Below are positions 54,658-64,000 of a stretch of 64,000 bases of DNA, piece after piece. The position numbers and the translations under genes were made by a program. The DNA is from Pseudomonadota bacterium (GTDB taxonomy: Bacteria; Desulfobacterota; Desulfobulbia; Desulfobulbales; JAHJIY01), in assembly GCA_018823175.1 (NCBI GenBank), contig JAHJIY010000101.1, positions 1-64,000 on the forward strand, in the 5' to 3' direction. Below the pieces are notes generated by a model that was given only the letters and a program-made list of their open reading frames with translations, was not told the DNA's origin and did no database searches. How positions within the stretch are numbered: position 1 is the stretch's first letter; each line of letters begins with the position of its first letter.

Positions 54658-55221
54658 TTATTCTTTAACCCTGGTTATATATGCCCCGGTCCGGGTGTCG
54701 ATCTGGATTTTATCCCCTTCCTCGACAAAAGGCGGGACCTGCAGCTCATAGCCGGTCTCAACGGTAACCGGCTTGGTGTCGGTGCCGCTGGTATCACCCT
54801 TGACCCAGGGATCAGCCTTGGTAACGGTAAGATTGACAAAAATAGGCAGGGTTAAATCAATCGGCCTTTCCTTGAACAGGAGGACCTTCACATCCATATT
54901 ATCCCTCAGGTATCTGACATTTTCTCCGACCTGCTCAGCCGAAAGAACAATCTGCTCGTAATTCAACGTATCCATAAAGTGATACTCCCCGCCCTGGGCA
55001 TAGAGAAACTGCATGTCCCTTTCATCAAGCGGGGCCGGTTCAAATTTATCGTTGGAACGGTAGGTCCGGTCAGTGGAGTTGCCGTTGATCAGGTTGCGCA
55101 GACGGCACCGGTACAGAGCCTGTCCCTTGCCCGGTTTAGTAAAGTCAAAAGTAGCAACAATGTAAGGATCTCCATCGATAATTATTTTCAGACCTTTTCT
55201 CAGATCGGACGCACTATACAT
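54658..55221 (-). CDS. efp: Elongation factor P
   Basis: 187 residues with three beta-barrel domains (KOW-like, central, OB). The loop that carries the modification reads KPGKGQA with K32, the lysine modified by EpmA; the EpmA gene follows downstream. EF-P rescues ribosomes stalled at proline stretches. GGAG is 7 nt before the ATG. Ordinary length and no odd residues. Confidence 0.96.
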   Translation of the reverse strand: MYSASDLRKGLKIIIDGDPYIVATFDFTKPGKGQALYRCRLRNLINGNSTDRTYRSNDKFEPAPLDERDMQFLYAQGGEYHFMDTLNYEQIVLSAEQVGENVRYLRDNMDVKVLLFKERPIDLTLPIFVNLTVTKADPWVKGDTSGTDTKPVTVETGYELQVPPFVEEGDKIQIDTRTGAYITRVKE

Positions 55222-55316
55222 ATTAATCTCCAGTTTTATTGAATAGCTCAGACCCAGCTCTGCCGGATTAACTCTTGTCCCAAAGTGGCACTATTTAACC
55301 GTAATATTGTTCTTTT

Positions 55317-55403
55317 TCAAGCTAATAAACCAATCGAACCCCCGACATTTTCGACAAACCCCAGCTTTTGCTTGATTGCGGCTATGGCCTGCGAAATATC
55401 CAT
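55317..55403 (-). CDS. Possible 28-residue ORF upstream of efp
   Basis: ATG at 55403 with AGGGAG 5 nt upstream, 28 codons (beginning MDISQAIAAIKQKLGF), TGA at 55317-55319, ending 95 bp before the efp start on the same strand. It contains no proline. It could be a leader peptide or a small protein; no homology claimed. The remaining bases of the 350-bp gap hold nothing I recognise. Confidence 0.4.
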   Translation of the reverse strand: MDISQAIAAIKQKLGFVENVGGSIGLLA

Positions 55404-55571
55404 GAATTCTCCCTAATTTTTTTCCTCGAAAAATCTATTTATAATTGTTTAGCCCCATTCCTGCCAGGGCCGAAATTATTCGGCAAGCAACTTGACTGGA
55501 CCTTCCTGGTTGTGCGATAAACATAGAATAAGGCAACGACACACCATTTTTAAAAAACCCAGGAGTAATCC

Positions 55572-55892
55572 ATGGCCCGTTGGTATGATAAGCACGAAAA
55601 GCTCAGAAAAAACATCGACAAACTTAAATTTTCCGAAAAAAACTTCCGGGATTATCTACTGTCCGGCGTAATGGTCCTGATCAAAAAACACCGCCCCAGA
55701 CTGCTCGAAGACTTCGTGCAGGACTTTCCCCTGGAAATTCACCGCCGCCGCTGGTACGACAAAGACCCATACCTGTGGCTGATCATCAACGGATTGCGGC
55801 ATGCCGACCAGGAACTGCTGGATGAAGTTGCCTCATACATGGAAGCGGAACAGGAAAAGGCTGCCAGCAACACCGGCCTGATGACCAGATAA
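55572..55892 (+). CDS. Small hypothetical protein
   Basis: 106 residues, basic and helical, with no membrane segment. Conserved-looking stretches are KLRKNIDKLKF, RDYLLSGVMVLI and RRRWYDKDPYLWLIINGL. AGGAG lies 6 nt before the ATG. I do not recognise the family. It stands alone before trpB and after the divergent efp region. Confidence 0.75.
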   Translation: MARWYDKHEKLRKNIDKLKFSEKNFRDYLLSGVMVLIKKHRPRLLEDFVQDFPLEIHRRRWYDKDPYLWLIINGLRHADQELLDEVASYMEAEQEKAASNTGLMTR

Positions 55893-56069
55893 TTCATCCT
55901 GATCACCTGCCCCGATTGCCGGATTACACCACCCCTCTCAAGATTACATCCCCGCATCGCAAACCTCACATTTGGCTTTGACAAATAAACTGCTGCCAGT
56001 TAACCTGATTAAGCTTATCCTTAACCCCACAAACATTCAGGATCCCCTTTACTTCTGCTGGAGAGAGCC

Positions 56070-57410
56070 ATGAAAAAAGTCCTTCTTGACGAAAATGAGA
56101 TGCCCACCCAATGGTACAACGTCATTCCAGACATCCCAAACGGCATTGCGCCGCCCCTTGATCCGCTAACCAAACAGCCGATGGGCCCTGAAAAACTGGC
56201 GCAGATCTTCCCCATGGGTCTGCTTGAGCAGGAGATGAGCGACAAGAGCTGGATTGATATCCCCCAAGAAGTACAAGAAGTTCTCCATATCTGGCGCCCG
56301 GCCCCTCTAGTCCGGGCCGATAACCTGGAAAAAGCCCTGGGCACCAAGGCTAAAATTTTCTTCAAAAATGAAGGAGTGTCACCATCGGGCAGTCACAAGA
56401 CCAACAGTGCGGTGGCCCAGGCCTATTACAATAAGGCCGAAGGGGTAAAAAGGATGTCCACCGAAACCGGGGCCGGGCAATGGGGATCAGCCCTGGCCTT
56501 TGCCACCCACAAGTTTGGCCTGGCCTGCAAGGTTTACATGGTCCGCGTTTCCTTTGACCAGAAACCTTACCGTAAATCGATGATGAATACCTACGGGGCA
56601 GAGATTGTCGCCAGCCCGAGCAACGACACCGCGTTCGGCCGGCAAATAAACCGGGAATTTCCAGACACCGCCGGATCTTTGGGGATTGCAATCAGCGAGG
56701 CGATTGAAGACGCGATGGGCCGGGAAGACACCAAATATGGCCTGGGCTCGGTATTAAACCATGTCATCCTGCATCAATCCATTATCGGACTCGAGGCAAA
56801 AAAACAGCTGGAAAAAATCGGGGAGTATCCCGATGTAATCATCGGTTGTTGCGGCGGCGGGTCAAACGCGGCCGGGATCATGACCCCTTTTCTCAGAGAC
56901 TACCTGGACGGCAAGAAAATCCGTTTTGTCGGGGTTGAACCGGCCTCCTGCCCCAGCCTGACCCGCGGCACCTATGCCTATGATTACGGCGATGTGGCCA
57001 AACAAACTCCTCTGCTCTACATGTACACCCTGGGCCACGATTTTATCCCGCCCGGCATCCACGCCGGCGGCTTACGCTATCACGGGATGTCGCCGATTCT
57101 TTCCGCCATGGTCCGGGAAAAAATCATCGAGCCCATCTCCGTCCACCAGCTCGAATGTTTTGAGGCCGGTCGTCTCTTTGCCCAGACCGAGGGAATTATC
57201 CCGGCCCCGGAAACCTGTCACGCCATTCGCGCCGCAATTATCGAGGCGACCAAGGACCTCAACGACCCGAAAACCATTCTCTTTAACTTCTCCGGCCATG
57301 GTATGCTGGACCTGGCAAGCTACGACAAATTCTACTCAGGCGATCTCCATAATTATGAATACCCGGAAGAAGATATCGCCAATGCGATCAAGAATCTGCC
57401 CAAGATGTAA
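56070..57410 (+). CDS. trpB: Tryptophan synthase beta chain-like protein (TrpB2)
   Basis: 446 residues, PLP-dependent fold type II. The PLP lysine K110 lies in [11 protein letters not shown] and the phosphate loop is [10 protein letters not shown]. The length and N-terminal insert place it in the TrpB2 group, which works without tight TrpA contact and can make tryptophan from indole and serine or salvage indole. No other trp gene is nearby. GGAGAGAG precedes the ATG. Confidence 0.92.
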   Translation: MKKVLLDENEMPTQWYNVIPDIPNGIAPPLDPLTKQPMGPEKLAQIFPMGLLEQEMSDKSWIDIPQEVQEVLHIWRPAPLVRADNLEKALGTKAKIFFKNEGVSPSGSHKTNSAVAQAYYNKAEGVKRMSTETGAGQWGSALAFATHKFGLACKVYMVRVSFDQKPYRKSMMNTYGAEIVASPSNDTAFGRQINREFPDTAGSLGIAISEAIEDAMGREDTKYGLGSVLNHVILHQSIIGLEAKKQLEKIGEYPDVIIGCCGGGSNAAGIMTPFLRDYLDGKKIRFVGVEPASCPSLTRGTYAYDYGDVAKQTPLLYMYTLGHDFIPPGIHAGGLRYHGMSPILSAMVREKIIEPISVHQLECFEAGRLFAQTEGIIPAPETCHAIRAAIIEATKDLNDPKTILFNFSGHGMLDLASYDKFYSGDLHNYEYPEEDIANAIKNLPKM

Positions 57411-57440
57411 AAGAAAAAAGAGGCGCCAGAGATAAGTGGA

Positions 57441-58085
57441 TCACCGATAAAGGTCAGGGTCGCTTAACAGCGCCCTGGCCTTTTTCACCTTCTCCACCGT
57501 TCGCTTCGCCTCGCCGATCGTATTGTCCTGGGTCTGTTCGATAAAGTCTTTAAACGAATCCACCCCGGTCTCACTCGACTTGGTAACCCCGGCCACCTTA
57601 GCAAGACGTTCGTTGATCACCGAAAAATACAAGACATAAAAAGAGAGCATCACCACCAAAAGCATCAGCCCCTTGATCATCGCTCTTAGAATCAGACTTT
57701 CACTGTTGTGCCTCATAAAAGCAAGGCCCAGGAGCAAGACGAGGACAAACAAACCGATACCCAGTTGGATGGCCCTGAAATCCACCTGTCTTGTTTTCTT
57801 TTTAGGCGGCGGGAAGGCCGGGGTGATCTCCGGCGGCGGCCCAGGTTGCAAGGCCAGCGGCCGGTCGTATCTCGACTTCAACACCTCCACTTGCGGCCGG
57901 TACTCAGGGGGAATCAACTTGGGATTATCGGTCACCATCAACAGACCGTGCTCATCGACAAATCCGTAATACGGCTTGGCATCTTCTGCTTCAACCGAAT
58001 TAGCAAGCGCCGGCAAGCCCCAAAGAGGGCCTAAAAAAAACATCGCAATAAAAAGCAGCAAGATTGGCGGATTATATATTTTCAT
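57441..58085 (-). CDS. DUF4124-like membrane protein
   Basis: 214 residues. A signal peptide (ending about ALA) precedes a short domain KPYYGFVDEHGLLMVTDNP similar to DUF4124, a proline-rich linker (PPPEITPAFPPPKKK) and two membrane helices (about 108-150), then a helical cytoplasmic tail. DUF4124 domains are typically periplasmic and of unknown function. It is convergent with trpB, 30 bp apart. Family assignment moderate. Confidence 0.75.
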   Translation of the reverse strand: MKIYNPPILLLFIAMFFLGPLWGLPALANSVEAEDAKPYYGFVDEHGLLMVTDNPKLIPPEYRPQVEVLKSRYDRPLALQPGPPPEITPAFPPPKKKTRQVDFRAIQLGIGLFVLVLLLGLAFMRHNSESLILRAMIKGLMLLVVMLSFYVLYFSVINERLAKVAGVTKSSETGVDSFKDFIEQTQDNTIGEAKRTVEKVKKARALLSDPDLYR

Positions 58086-58376
58086 CGTCCGTTAATAGTA
58101 AAAGAAAAACCTAACTAACGACAACCAAATTCTTGAAAAGTGCCCATATTCCCCGATAAATTTCAGGATTAGACATTCTCCGTCCCCGACCGATTTTTTT
58201 ACCAGGTGCCAAGTTATCCCGAGGCGGCCATAAAACGCATTGATAAAATAAGGGATATACAGATAAGATTAGAGAGGGTTGACCCACGGAGACCTCCCAG
58301 ACAAAAGTAGAGCACTAAAAAACATCGGCCAGGATAAGTTAACCTTAATAAATTATCGCCACACCAGGAATAAAAA

Positions 58377-59162
58377 ATGGAACTTGAAAAATTAAGATTG
58401 GTTCTCTATTGGTCAGGCCTCGCTTTATTTCTGCTGTTGGAACTTTTCTTTACCTACCGCCAACCCTCGGTTTCCAAATTAAAAAGATGGCTGACCAACC
58501 TGCCGCTGTCCATCGTCAACGGAGTGGTCTATCATTGGCTTTACTTCGGGAGCATCCTGGCCATCCTGACTAGAAATGACGGCGGCAAATACGGTCTCCT
58601 CAACCAATACCCCCTGCCCGACTGGCTGCAGATTGTGCTCGGGATCCTGCTCCTTGATTTCGTCATCTATATCTGGCACCTGCTCAACCACGAGGTCCCT
58701 TTTTTCTGGCGCTTCCACCGGGTCCACCATTCGGACATCAACATGGACGTCTCCACCGCCAACCGCTTCCATCTGGGGGAAATTCTGATGTCCGGCCTGG
58801 TAAGGCTGGTGGTGATCTATGCTTTCGGCATCTCACTTTTGAGTTATATACTTTTCGAGATCATGGTCAACATCGCCATCCAGTTCCACCACAGCAGCAT
58901 CAGACTGCCCGCCGCCTTCGAAAATATCTGGATGTTCCTCCTGGTGCCGCCGTCCATGCACCGGATACATCACTCCGTAAAAATCAAGGAACGGGACAGC
59001 AATTACGGGGTTATATTTTCGCTATGGGATCGTTTTTTAGGGACCATGACCCGAAAGATCGACCAGGATAAAATCGTCATCGGCCTCGGTTCACATCGTG
59101 ACTTCACCAAACTCGGATTCGGGCGCGTGATGCTGATGCCTTTCACCCGCCGCAGCTTGTAG
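58377..59162 (+). CDS. Fatty acid hydroxylase / sterol desaturase family protein
   Basis: 261 residues with three or four membrane helices and the di-iron histidine motifs HLLNH, HRVHHSD, HHSS and HRIHH, the complete set of the family. These enzymes hydroxylate or desaturate lipids with oxygen; the substrate here is unknown. AGGA precedes the ATG. It lies alone, with an AT-rich 290-bp gap upstream (58086-58376) that shows nothing I recognise. An oxygen-dependent enzyme in an otherwise anaerobe-like gene set is a point of interest. Confidence 0.9.
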   Translation: MELEKLRLVLYWSGLALFLLLELFFTYRQPSVSKLKRWLTNLPLSIVNGVVYHWLYFGSILAILTRNDGGKYGLLNQYPLPDWLQIVLGILLLDFVIYIWHLLNHEVPFFWRFHRVHHSDINMDVSTANRFHLGEILMSGLVRLVVIYAFGISLLSYILFEIMVNIAIQFHHSSIRLPAAFENIWMFLLVPPSMHRIHHSVKIKERDSNYGVIFSLWDRFLGTMTRKIDQDKIVIGLGSHRDFTKLGFGRVMLMPFTRRSL

Positions 59163-59325
59163 GCCCTTGAAATCAGATAACACATCAGCTTTTTACCATT
59201 TAGAGCCCCACCAAAAAGTTAATTTTTAATGATGTTTTTCCTGACATGACCTAGCGATAACTGTCAGTCAACCTTATAATCAATAATTTCAACCCTACCT
59301 TCACTAAACAAATTTCACATTAATA

Positions 59326-59353
59326 TTGACAACTCATTGTTTTGAAATAAGAA
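59326..59353 (+). promoter_or_regulatory. Candidate sigma-70 promoter for the second hybrid kinase gene
   Basis: TTGACA (59326-59331), 16-nt spacer, TAAGAA (59348-59353), about 60 bp before the GTG start at 59413. The -10 is four of six. Confidence 0.35.
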
Positions 59354-59412
59354 TATGATTCTTTTTTTGTTCCAGCCAGCTCATAATATGTTAGGCGCAA
59401 CACAGGTGACCA

Positions 59413-61788
59413 GTGACGATTAACAAAAAGCTTACTCTTCTTTTTATCTTTCTGACCATTACCCCCTTACTTTTCCTGGGTTACTACAGCATTGACAAAA
59501 CTACCGGGATTGTCAAAAATTACGCCGTTGAAGAGGCCAAGGCCCAGGCCGAGATTATCGCCCACACGCTAACCCTTAGAAATTTTTTCACCAACCAGGC
59601 CGCAAGTCAGACAAGCTTTAATGATCTGCAGCATTTTGTCCAAGATTTCCACCACCTGTATCATCGTGATATCGTAGTGCTCGATAGTCAATTGATGGTG
59701 GTTGCCGATGCGATTCCGCAAAACATTGGCGTCAAATATCCCCATTTCGAACACGACCAGGAAAAAATCACCGCCATTATGCAAAATATCCTCTCCCATG
59801 GAATTAAAGGAACATTTAGAGAGATCAGCGGCGACGGGACCTTCGAGCTTGTAGCGGTCCCGGTAACCAATCTCTCCCAGAAAGACATAAAAGGCGTTGT
59901 CATTCTGGAATATTCCGCCCTGTATAACGCCTCCCTGGCGACCGCGCACAATCTGGGAAAAACAATCCTCACCGGAACCATAGTTCTTAGTATCATCACA
60001 ATCCTCTTGTCTTTCTTCTTTTCACGACAAATTTCCCGGCCGATCCAATATCTTTCCCGCATTGCCAAAAAACTCGGGGCCGGAGATTTTTCCGAGCAGT
60101 CCGAAATTACCTCCCAGGACGAGATCGGCGAACTGGCAAATACCTTCAATAAAATGGCCGAAAACCTGCAACAACTGGTGGCCCGGGAACGAGAGTCCGC
60201 TAGAGATGAGGCCGCAAGCAACGACCGGCTCCGCCGGGAAATTGAAGAGCGTCTGAAGACCGAAAACGCCTTACGGGAAAGTGAGGAGTTATATCGATCC
60301 CTGGTTGAGAATATCAGACTTGGGGTCTCCCTGATTGATAATAATCATCAGGTAATCATGGTAAACAAGGCCCACGCCAATTTACTCAAGAAAAACCCCG
60401 CTGACTTTGTCGGTAAAAAATGCTTCAAGGAATTTGAAGGCCGCGACCAGATTTGCCCTCACTGTCCCGGGGTCCTGGCCATGCAGGATATGCAGGTCCA
60501 CGAGGTGGACACCAGTGGGATAAAAGACGACGGTTCCCAGATCCGAGTGCGAATCAAGGCCTTCCCGACCCTGGGTCAAGACGGCCAGGCCTCGGGATTT
60601 ATCGAGGTGGTGGAAGATATCACCGAGCAGGAAAAAATTGAGACCGAACTGCATCGCGCCAAACATATTGAATTGATCGGAACCCTGGCCGGCGGCATTG
60701 CCCATGATTTCAACAACCTGCTCTCCGGTATTTTGGGCAATATCACCCTGGCCAGACTTTACATTGGGCAAGAAAAGAAAGTTATCGAAAAACTCGATAT
60801 CTGCGAAAAAGCGGTGGGCCGGGCGAAAAACCTTTCCCAGCAACTTCTTACCTTCTCGCGGGGAGGCTCGCCGGTCAAGGAGATCAGCTCCATTATTGAT
60901 CTGCTCAATGACTCGATCTCTTTTGCCTTAAGCGGCAACAACATCTCATGCAATTACCTACTGCCGCCTGATCTCTGGGCGGCCGAAATCGACTATGGCC
61001 AGATGGGCCAGGTGTTTCAAAATATTGTCACCAATGCAATCCAGGTAATGCCGGAAGGAGGATTTATTGAGGTAACGGCCCAAAATATCAAAAATAATGC
61101 CAAGAAATCAATTCGTCTCCCCCAGGAAAAATATGTAAAAATATCGATCAAAGACCACGGACCAGGAATCGCCCCCGAAATTATCGACCGAATATTTGAT
61201 CCTTTTTTCACGACTAAAGTTAAGGGGAGCGGCCTTGGGCTGGCAATTTGCTACTCAATTATCAATAAACATCATGGTCATATTGAAGTTGAATCAGAGA
61301 TCGGGACCGGCACTGTTTTCCATATATACATCCCGGCTACCGACCGGGTCATTCTGCCCGAGAATCCATCCGCAGAAAAAGTCCAGAAAGGGACCGGACG
61401 AATCCTGATCATGGATGATGAAGAATTAGTCAGGGAAACCGCGGCGGATTTATTATGCAGTTTAGGCTACAAGGTTGAAATGGCCAGCGATGGCTTGGAA
61501 GCGATTGACCATTACCGCAAGGCCAAATCGGCCGGCCAGAAATACGACCTCGTCATTCTCGACTTGACCGTGCCCGGCGGCATGGGAGGAATGAAAGCAT
61601 TAAACAAATTACTTGAATTCGATCCTGAAATCAGGGCCATTGTTTCAAGCGGCTACGCCAACAACTCCATCCTGGCAAATTATCGCCAGCATGGGTTCAG
61701 GGGTATCGCCACCAAACCATATACCTTGCAGGATTTAAGTAAGGTTGTTTCTGAGGTTATTACGCTTACCCCTTCAATCTCTTCATAA
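59413..61788 (+). CDS. Hybrid histidine kinase with Cache-like sensor and Cys-motif PAS
   Basis: 791 residues. Two membrane helices (about 7-25 and 183-205) flank a periplasmic Cache-like sensor domain (about 30-180), then HAMP (about 205-260), a PAS domain (about 290-400) with C337, C348 and C351 (KKCFKEFEGRDQICPHCPG), HisKA (LAGGIAHDFNNLL, H431), HATPase and a C-terminal receiver (about 665-785; LDLTVPGG acceptor). It is paralogous to the 753-residue kinase at 42706. GTG start with AGGTGA just upstream. Confidence 0.9.
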   Translation: MTINKKLTLLFIFLTITPLLFLGYYSIDKTTGIVKNYAVEEAKAQAEIIAHTLTLRNFFTNQAASQTSFNDLQHFVQDFHHLYHRDIVVLDSQLMVVADAIPQNIGVKYPHFEHDQEKITAIMQNILSHGIKGTFREISGDGTFELVAVPVTNLSQKDIKGVVILEYSALYNASLATAHNLGKTILTGTIVLSIITILLSFFFSRQISRPIQYLSRIAKKLGAGDFSEQSEITSQDEIGELANTFNKMAENLQQLVARERESARDEAASNDRLRREIEERLKTENALRESEELYRSLVENIRLGVSLIDNNHQVIMVNKAHANLLKKNPADFVGKKCFKEFEGRDQICPHCPGVLAMQDMQVHEVDTSGIKDDGSQIRVRIKAFPTLGQDGQASGFIEVVEDITEQEKIETELHRAKHIELIGTLAGGIAHDFNNLLSGILGNITLARLYIGQEKKVIEKLDICEKAVGRAKNLSQQLLTFSRGGSPVKEISSIIDLLNDSISFALSGNNISCNYLLPPDLWAAEIDYGQMGQVFQNIVTNAIQVMPEGGFIEVTAQNIKNNAKKSIRLPQEKYVKISIKDHGPGIAPEIIDRIFDPFFTTKVKGSGLGLAICYSIINKHHGHIEVESEIGTGTVFHIYIPATDRVILPENPSAEKVQKGTGRILIMDDEELVRETAADLLCSLGYKVEMASDGLEAIDHYRKAKSAGQKYDLVILDLTVPGGMGGMKALNKLLEFDPEIRAIVSSGYANNSILANYRQHGFRGIATKPYTLQDLSKVVSEVITLTPSISS

Positions 61789-61986
61789 AAAAGCCATCCT
61801 TGACTTTTGTCAAATTTCCGTGGGAACATCAAAATATAAGGAAAAAAAGGAAGCAACCCTAAAATATCTTCAATTTGGTAGTAAGGACATCGGCTGAAGA
61901 TTAATGGCGGCGATCTTGCTTTGACCATGATTAATGACCAGGTAGAGAAACTGGCCACAAAGCCATCCCCAAGAGGAATCTTTTTA

Positions 61987-64000
61987 ATGAAAGGCCGAAA
62001 AGGAAACCGGATCCTGATTGCTTTGACCGTCTGGATTTGCATCATCGGAGTCGCCGTCTCCCTGGTGGAGATAAACACTAAGCAGGACGAAAAAAAGTTG
62101 GCGATGAACACCGCCAACGCCTTCTTCCAGCAAGTCCTGATCAGCCGAAGCTGGAATGCCTCCCACCGCGGGGTCTATGTCCCGATCACCTCGCAAACTC
62201 AACCAAATCAATATCTGCCGATTGAGGATCGTGACCTGACCACCGACAACGGTCTCAAACTGACCAAGATCAACCCCGCCTATATGACCCGGCAAATCGC
62301 CGAAATGGCGGAGAAAAAGGCCAGCGGCATTCAGTTTCACATAACCAGTCTCAAGCCGATCAGACCGGAAAACAAAGCAACTGAGTGGGAGACGCGGTGG
62401 CTCAACTCCTTCGAACAGGGGGTCACGGAACAGGGCGAATTCTACCAGAATGGCAAAATTACCTGGTTCCGCTACATGGCTCCCCTGATTACCGGGACCG
62501 ACTGCCTCAAATGTCACGCCCAGCAGGGTTATAAGGAAGGTGACATCCAAGGAGGCCTCAGCGTCTCCCTGCCCTATCCAACCCATACCCACTTCGGCCT
62601 ATTCTTCGGTTATGGCTTATTATCCGTCATCGGTTGCCTTCTCATCTTTTTCGGCGGCACCTTTTATGAACGGAAACGACTCCTGTTTGCTGCCATCTTC
62701 GACAACACCATTCCGACCTGCATAACCGACAATAATCATAAGATTCTGCTGGCCAACGCCTCCTACTGGACAGAGTTCGGCCCCCTCCCCGACCGACAAA
62801 AAGCAATTAAATGTTATGAGCACCGACCGAGTAAAGAATGCCACACCGAAGACTGTCCTCTGTCTCGAATCATGCGCGGAGAGAGCCGGTACACTTATGA
62901 ATCAAGCAAGATAATTGCCGGGGTGATTCGATACTTTCTCATCACCGCCATCCCGATGCTCGACGCCAAGGACAAAGTAATCGGCTGTATCGAAAGTTTT
63001 CAGGAAATAACCGAGCGCAAGCAAACTGAAGAGGCGCTGAAGAAAGTAAACCTTCAGCTTGCCGCCCTGAGCATTACAGACGGTTTGACCGGCATCGCCA
63101 ATCGACGACGGTTTGACGAGGTCCTGACCCAGGAATACGCCAGACATCTCCGTTCCGGGACCAAACTTTCATTGATCATGCTGGACATCGACCAGTTCAA
63201 ATCGTTCAACGACAGTTATGGCCATGTCCCCGGCGACCTGTGCCTGCGGCAAGTTGCCAGACTCCTGGCTGATTGTGCCACCCGCCCCACTGACCTGGCG
63301 GCCCGTTATGGCGGCGAAGAATTCGCCTGCATCCTGCCGGAGACTGACCGTAATGGCGCGATCGCCGTGGCCGAGAAGATTAGACAAGGGATAATAGGCC
63401 TGGCCATTCCCCATAAGGGATCAACCGTTGCCGATTACGTCACCGCCAGTTTGGGGGTGCTAACTATTAAATCTAAGACCGAGAGATCGACTGAAGAGAT
63501 CGTTGCCCTGGTAGACGACCTGCTTTACCGGGCCAAATCTGCCGGCCGCAACCGGGTGGAATTCGCCGCACTCCAAGATGTTGAGGAAGAAACCAGGCTC
63601 AATCTGGTGCAGTTGGCCTGGCACGATTCCTATTGTTGCGGCAACCAGTTGATCGACTCACAGCATCAGTCCCTCTTTCACCTGATCAACGAGCTGCTGG
63701 AGGCAATTATCTCGGCCCGACCAACCCCGGAGATTTCCGAGCTTATTTCCCAACTAATTAACGATGTCGGCCAACACTTTAAGGATGAGGAAATAATCCT
63801 GAAAGCAGTAAACTTTCCCGACCTGGATCGACATGCGGCGAAACATGCCCATCTCCTTAAAAAGGGGATTGAACTATCGCAAAAGTTTAAGGCCGCGACT
63901 CTTCAAGTCGGCGAAGTTTTCCAGTTTCTGGCAAACGATGTGGTCATGATCCATATGATTAAAGCAGACCAAGAGCATTTCCCCTTCATCAAAAAGGCAA
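61987..64000 (+). CDS. Heme-PAS-GGDEF-hemerythrin signalling protein, partial at window end
   Basis: At least 671 residues; the frame runs off the window. A membrane helix (about 8-28) leads into a periplasmic Tll0287/DUF3365-like domain with one heme motif CLKCH (C173, C176, H177), a second helix (about 204-226), a PAS domain with C276, C285 and C290 (IKCYEHRPSKECHTEDCPL), a GGDEF domain (RYGGEEF 440-446, expected to make cyclic di-GMP) and a C-terminal bacteriohemerythrin. All seven hemerythrin ligands are seen: H560, H597, E601, H616, H620, H656, D661. It thus has three candidate sensors for redox, oxygen or NO in one chain. AGAGGA precedes the ATG; an in-frame ATG lies at 61927. Confidence 0.9.
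   Translation, partial: MKGRKGNRILIALTVWICIIGVAVSLVEINTKQDEKKLAMNTANAFFQQVLISRSWNASHRGVYVPITSQTQPNQYLPIEDRDLTTDNGLKLTKINPAYMTRQIAEMAEKKASGIQFHITSLKPIRPENKATEWETRWLNSFEQGVTEQGEFYQNGKITWFRYMAPLITGTDCLKCHAQQGYKEGDIQGGLSVSLPYPTHTHFGLFFGYGLLSVIGCLLIFFGGTFYERKRLLFAAIFDNTIPTCITDNNHKILLANASYWTEFGPLPDRQKAIKCYEHRPSKECHTEDCPLSRIMRGESRYTYESSKIIAGVIRYFLITAIPMLDAKDKVIGCIESFQEITERKQTEEALKKVNLQLAALSITDGLTGIANRRRFDEVLTQEYARHLRSGTKLSLIMLDIDQFKSFNDSYGHVPGDLCLRQVARLLADCATRPTDLAARYGGEEFACILPETDRNGAIAVAEKIRQGIIGLAIPHKGSTVADYVTASLGVLTIKSKTERSTEEIVALVDDLLYRAKSAGRNRVEFAALQDVEEETRLNLVQLAWHDSYCCGNQLIDSQHQSLFHLINELLEAIISARPTPEISELISQLINDVGQHFKDEEIILKAVNFPDLDRHAAKHAHLLKKGIELSQKFKAATLQVGEVFQFLANDVVMIHMIKADQEHFPFIKKA

Noticed and set aside
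1-64000. tRNA, rRNA, CRISPR or complete mobile element
   Set aside because: None seen on reading both strands; a tRNAscan and repeat search would settle it.

Overview
The window looks like chromosome of a Gram-negative, probably anaerobic bacterium of the Desulfobacterota (former Deltaproteobacteria). Supporting signs are the DUF4390-NtrY-NtrX block with HflX upstream, SelB (selenocysteine decoding), an Mrp-type Fe-S ATPase with cysteine-rich ends, many long hybrid histidine kinases and PAS/GGDEF proteins, and TrpB2. The phylum is an inference from gene content and style; I cannot place it lower than that. I saw no tRNA, rRNA, CRISPR array, intact phage or intact insertion sequence.

Left part (1-20546): a minus-strand run reads Mrp ATPase -> metallo-beta-lactamase hydrolase -> SelB -> HflX -> DUF4390 -> NtrY -> NtrX -> a ClpX-like ATPase whose 3' end lies in a 54-bp tandem repeat. 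HflX lacks any ATG/GTG/TTG start at its conserved N-terminus and appears to start at ATT or ATC behind a perfect Shine-Dalgarno. Further minus-strand genes are a membrane GGDEF protein, an FKBP isomerase lipoprotein and a very large exported WD40-Sel1 protein. Divergent from these is a two-gene pair of exported proteins, CsgG-like and FlgT-like, followed by a convergent LD-carboxypeptidase lipoprotein.

Middle part (20547-27122): SrkA-like kinase, a zinc-ribbon protein, a small orphan gene, a YkgJ cysteine-cluster protein, a Na/Pi cotransporter and a B12-binding radical SAM enzyme.

Accessory stretch (about 27123-32795): an IS1182-type transposase relic with frameshifts and a nonsense codon, a BON-domain relic, two strong tandem hairpins, a cytochrome-type fatty-acid cis/trans isomerase (Cti) and a DUF2959 lipoprotein. 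The stretch is flanked by two imperfect ~170-190 bp direct repeats (27173-27340 and 32370-32557). An orphan lipoprotein of unrecognised family follows.

Right part (34431-64000): flotillin plus NfeD-like partner, pyruvate kinase, a GAF kinase, thioredoxin-type arsenate reductase next to a bacterial cereblon-like CULT protein, inositol monophosphatase, several sensors, a cNMP/PilZ protein, a ClC channel with CBS and TrkA-C domains, a divergent family-4 uracil-DNA glycosylase, a HisKA_2 kinase with its stand-alone receiver, EpmA and EF-P, TrpB2, a sterol-desaturase-type membrane protein, and a heme/PAS/GGDEF/hemerythrin protein cut by the window end. Four sensors here share a PAS domain carrying a Cys-x(8-10)-Cys-x(2-4)-Cys insertion, which suggests a common redox or metal input. 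Together the region is dominated by sensing, envelope stress and translation/protein quality-control functions.
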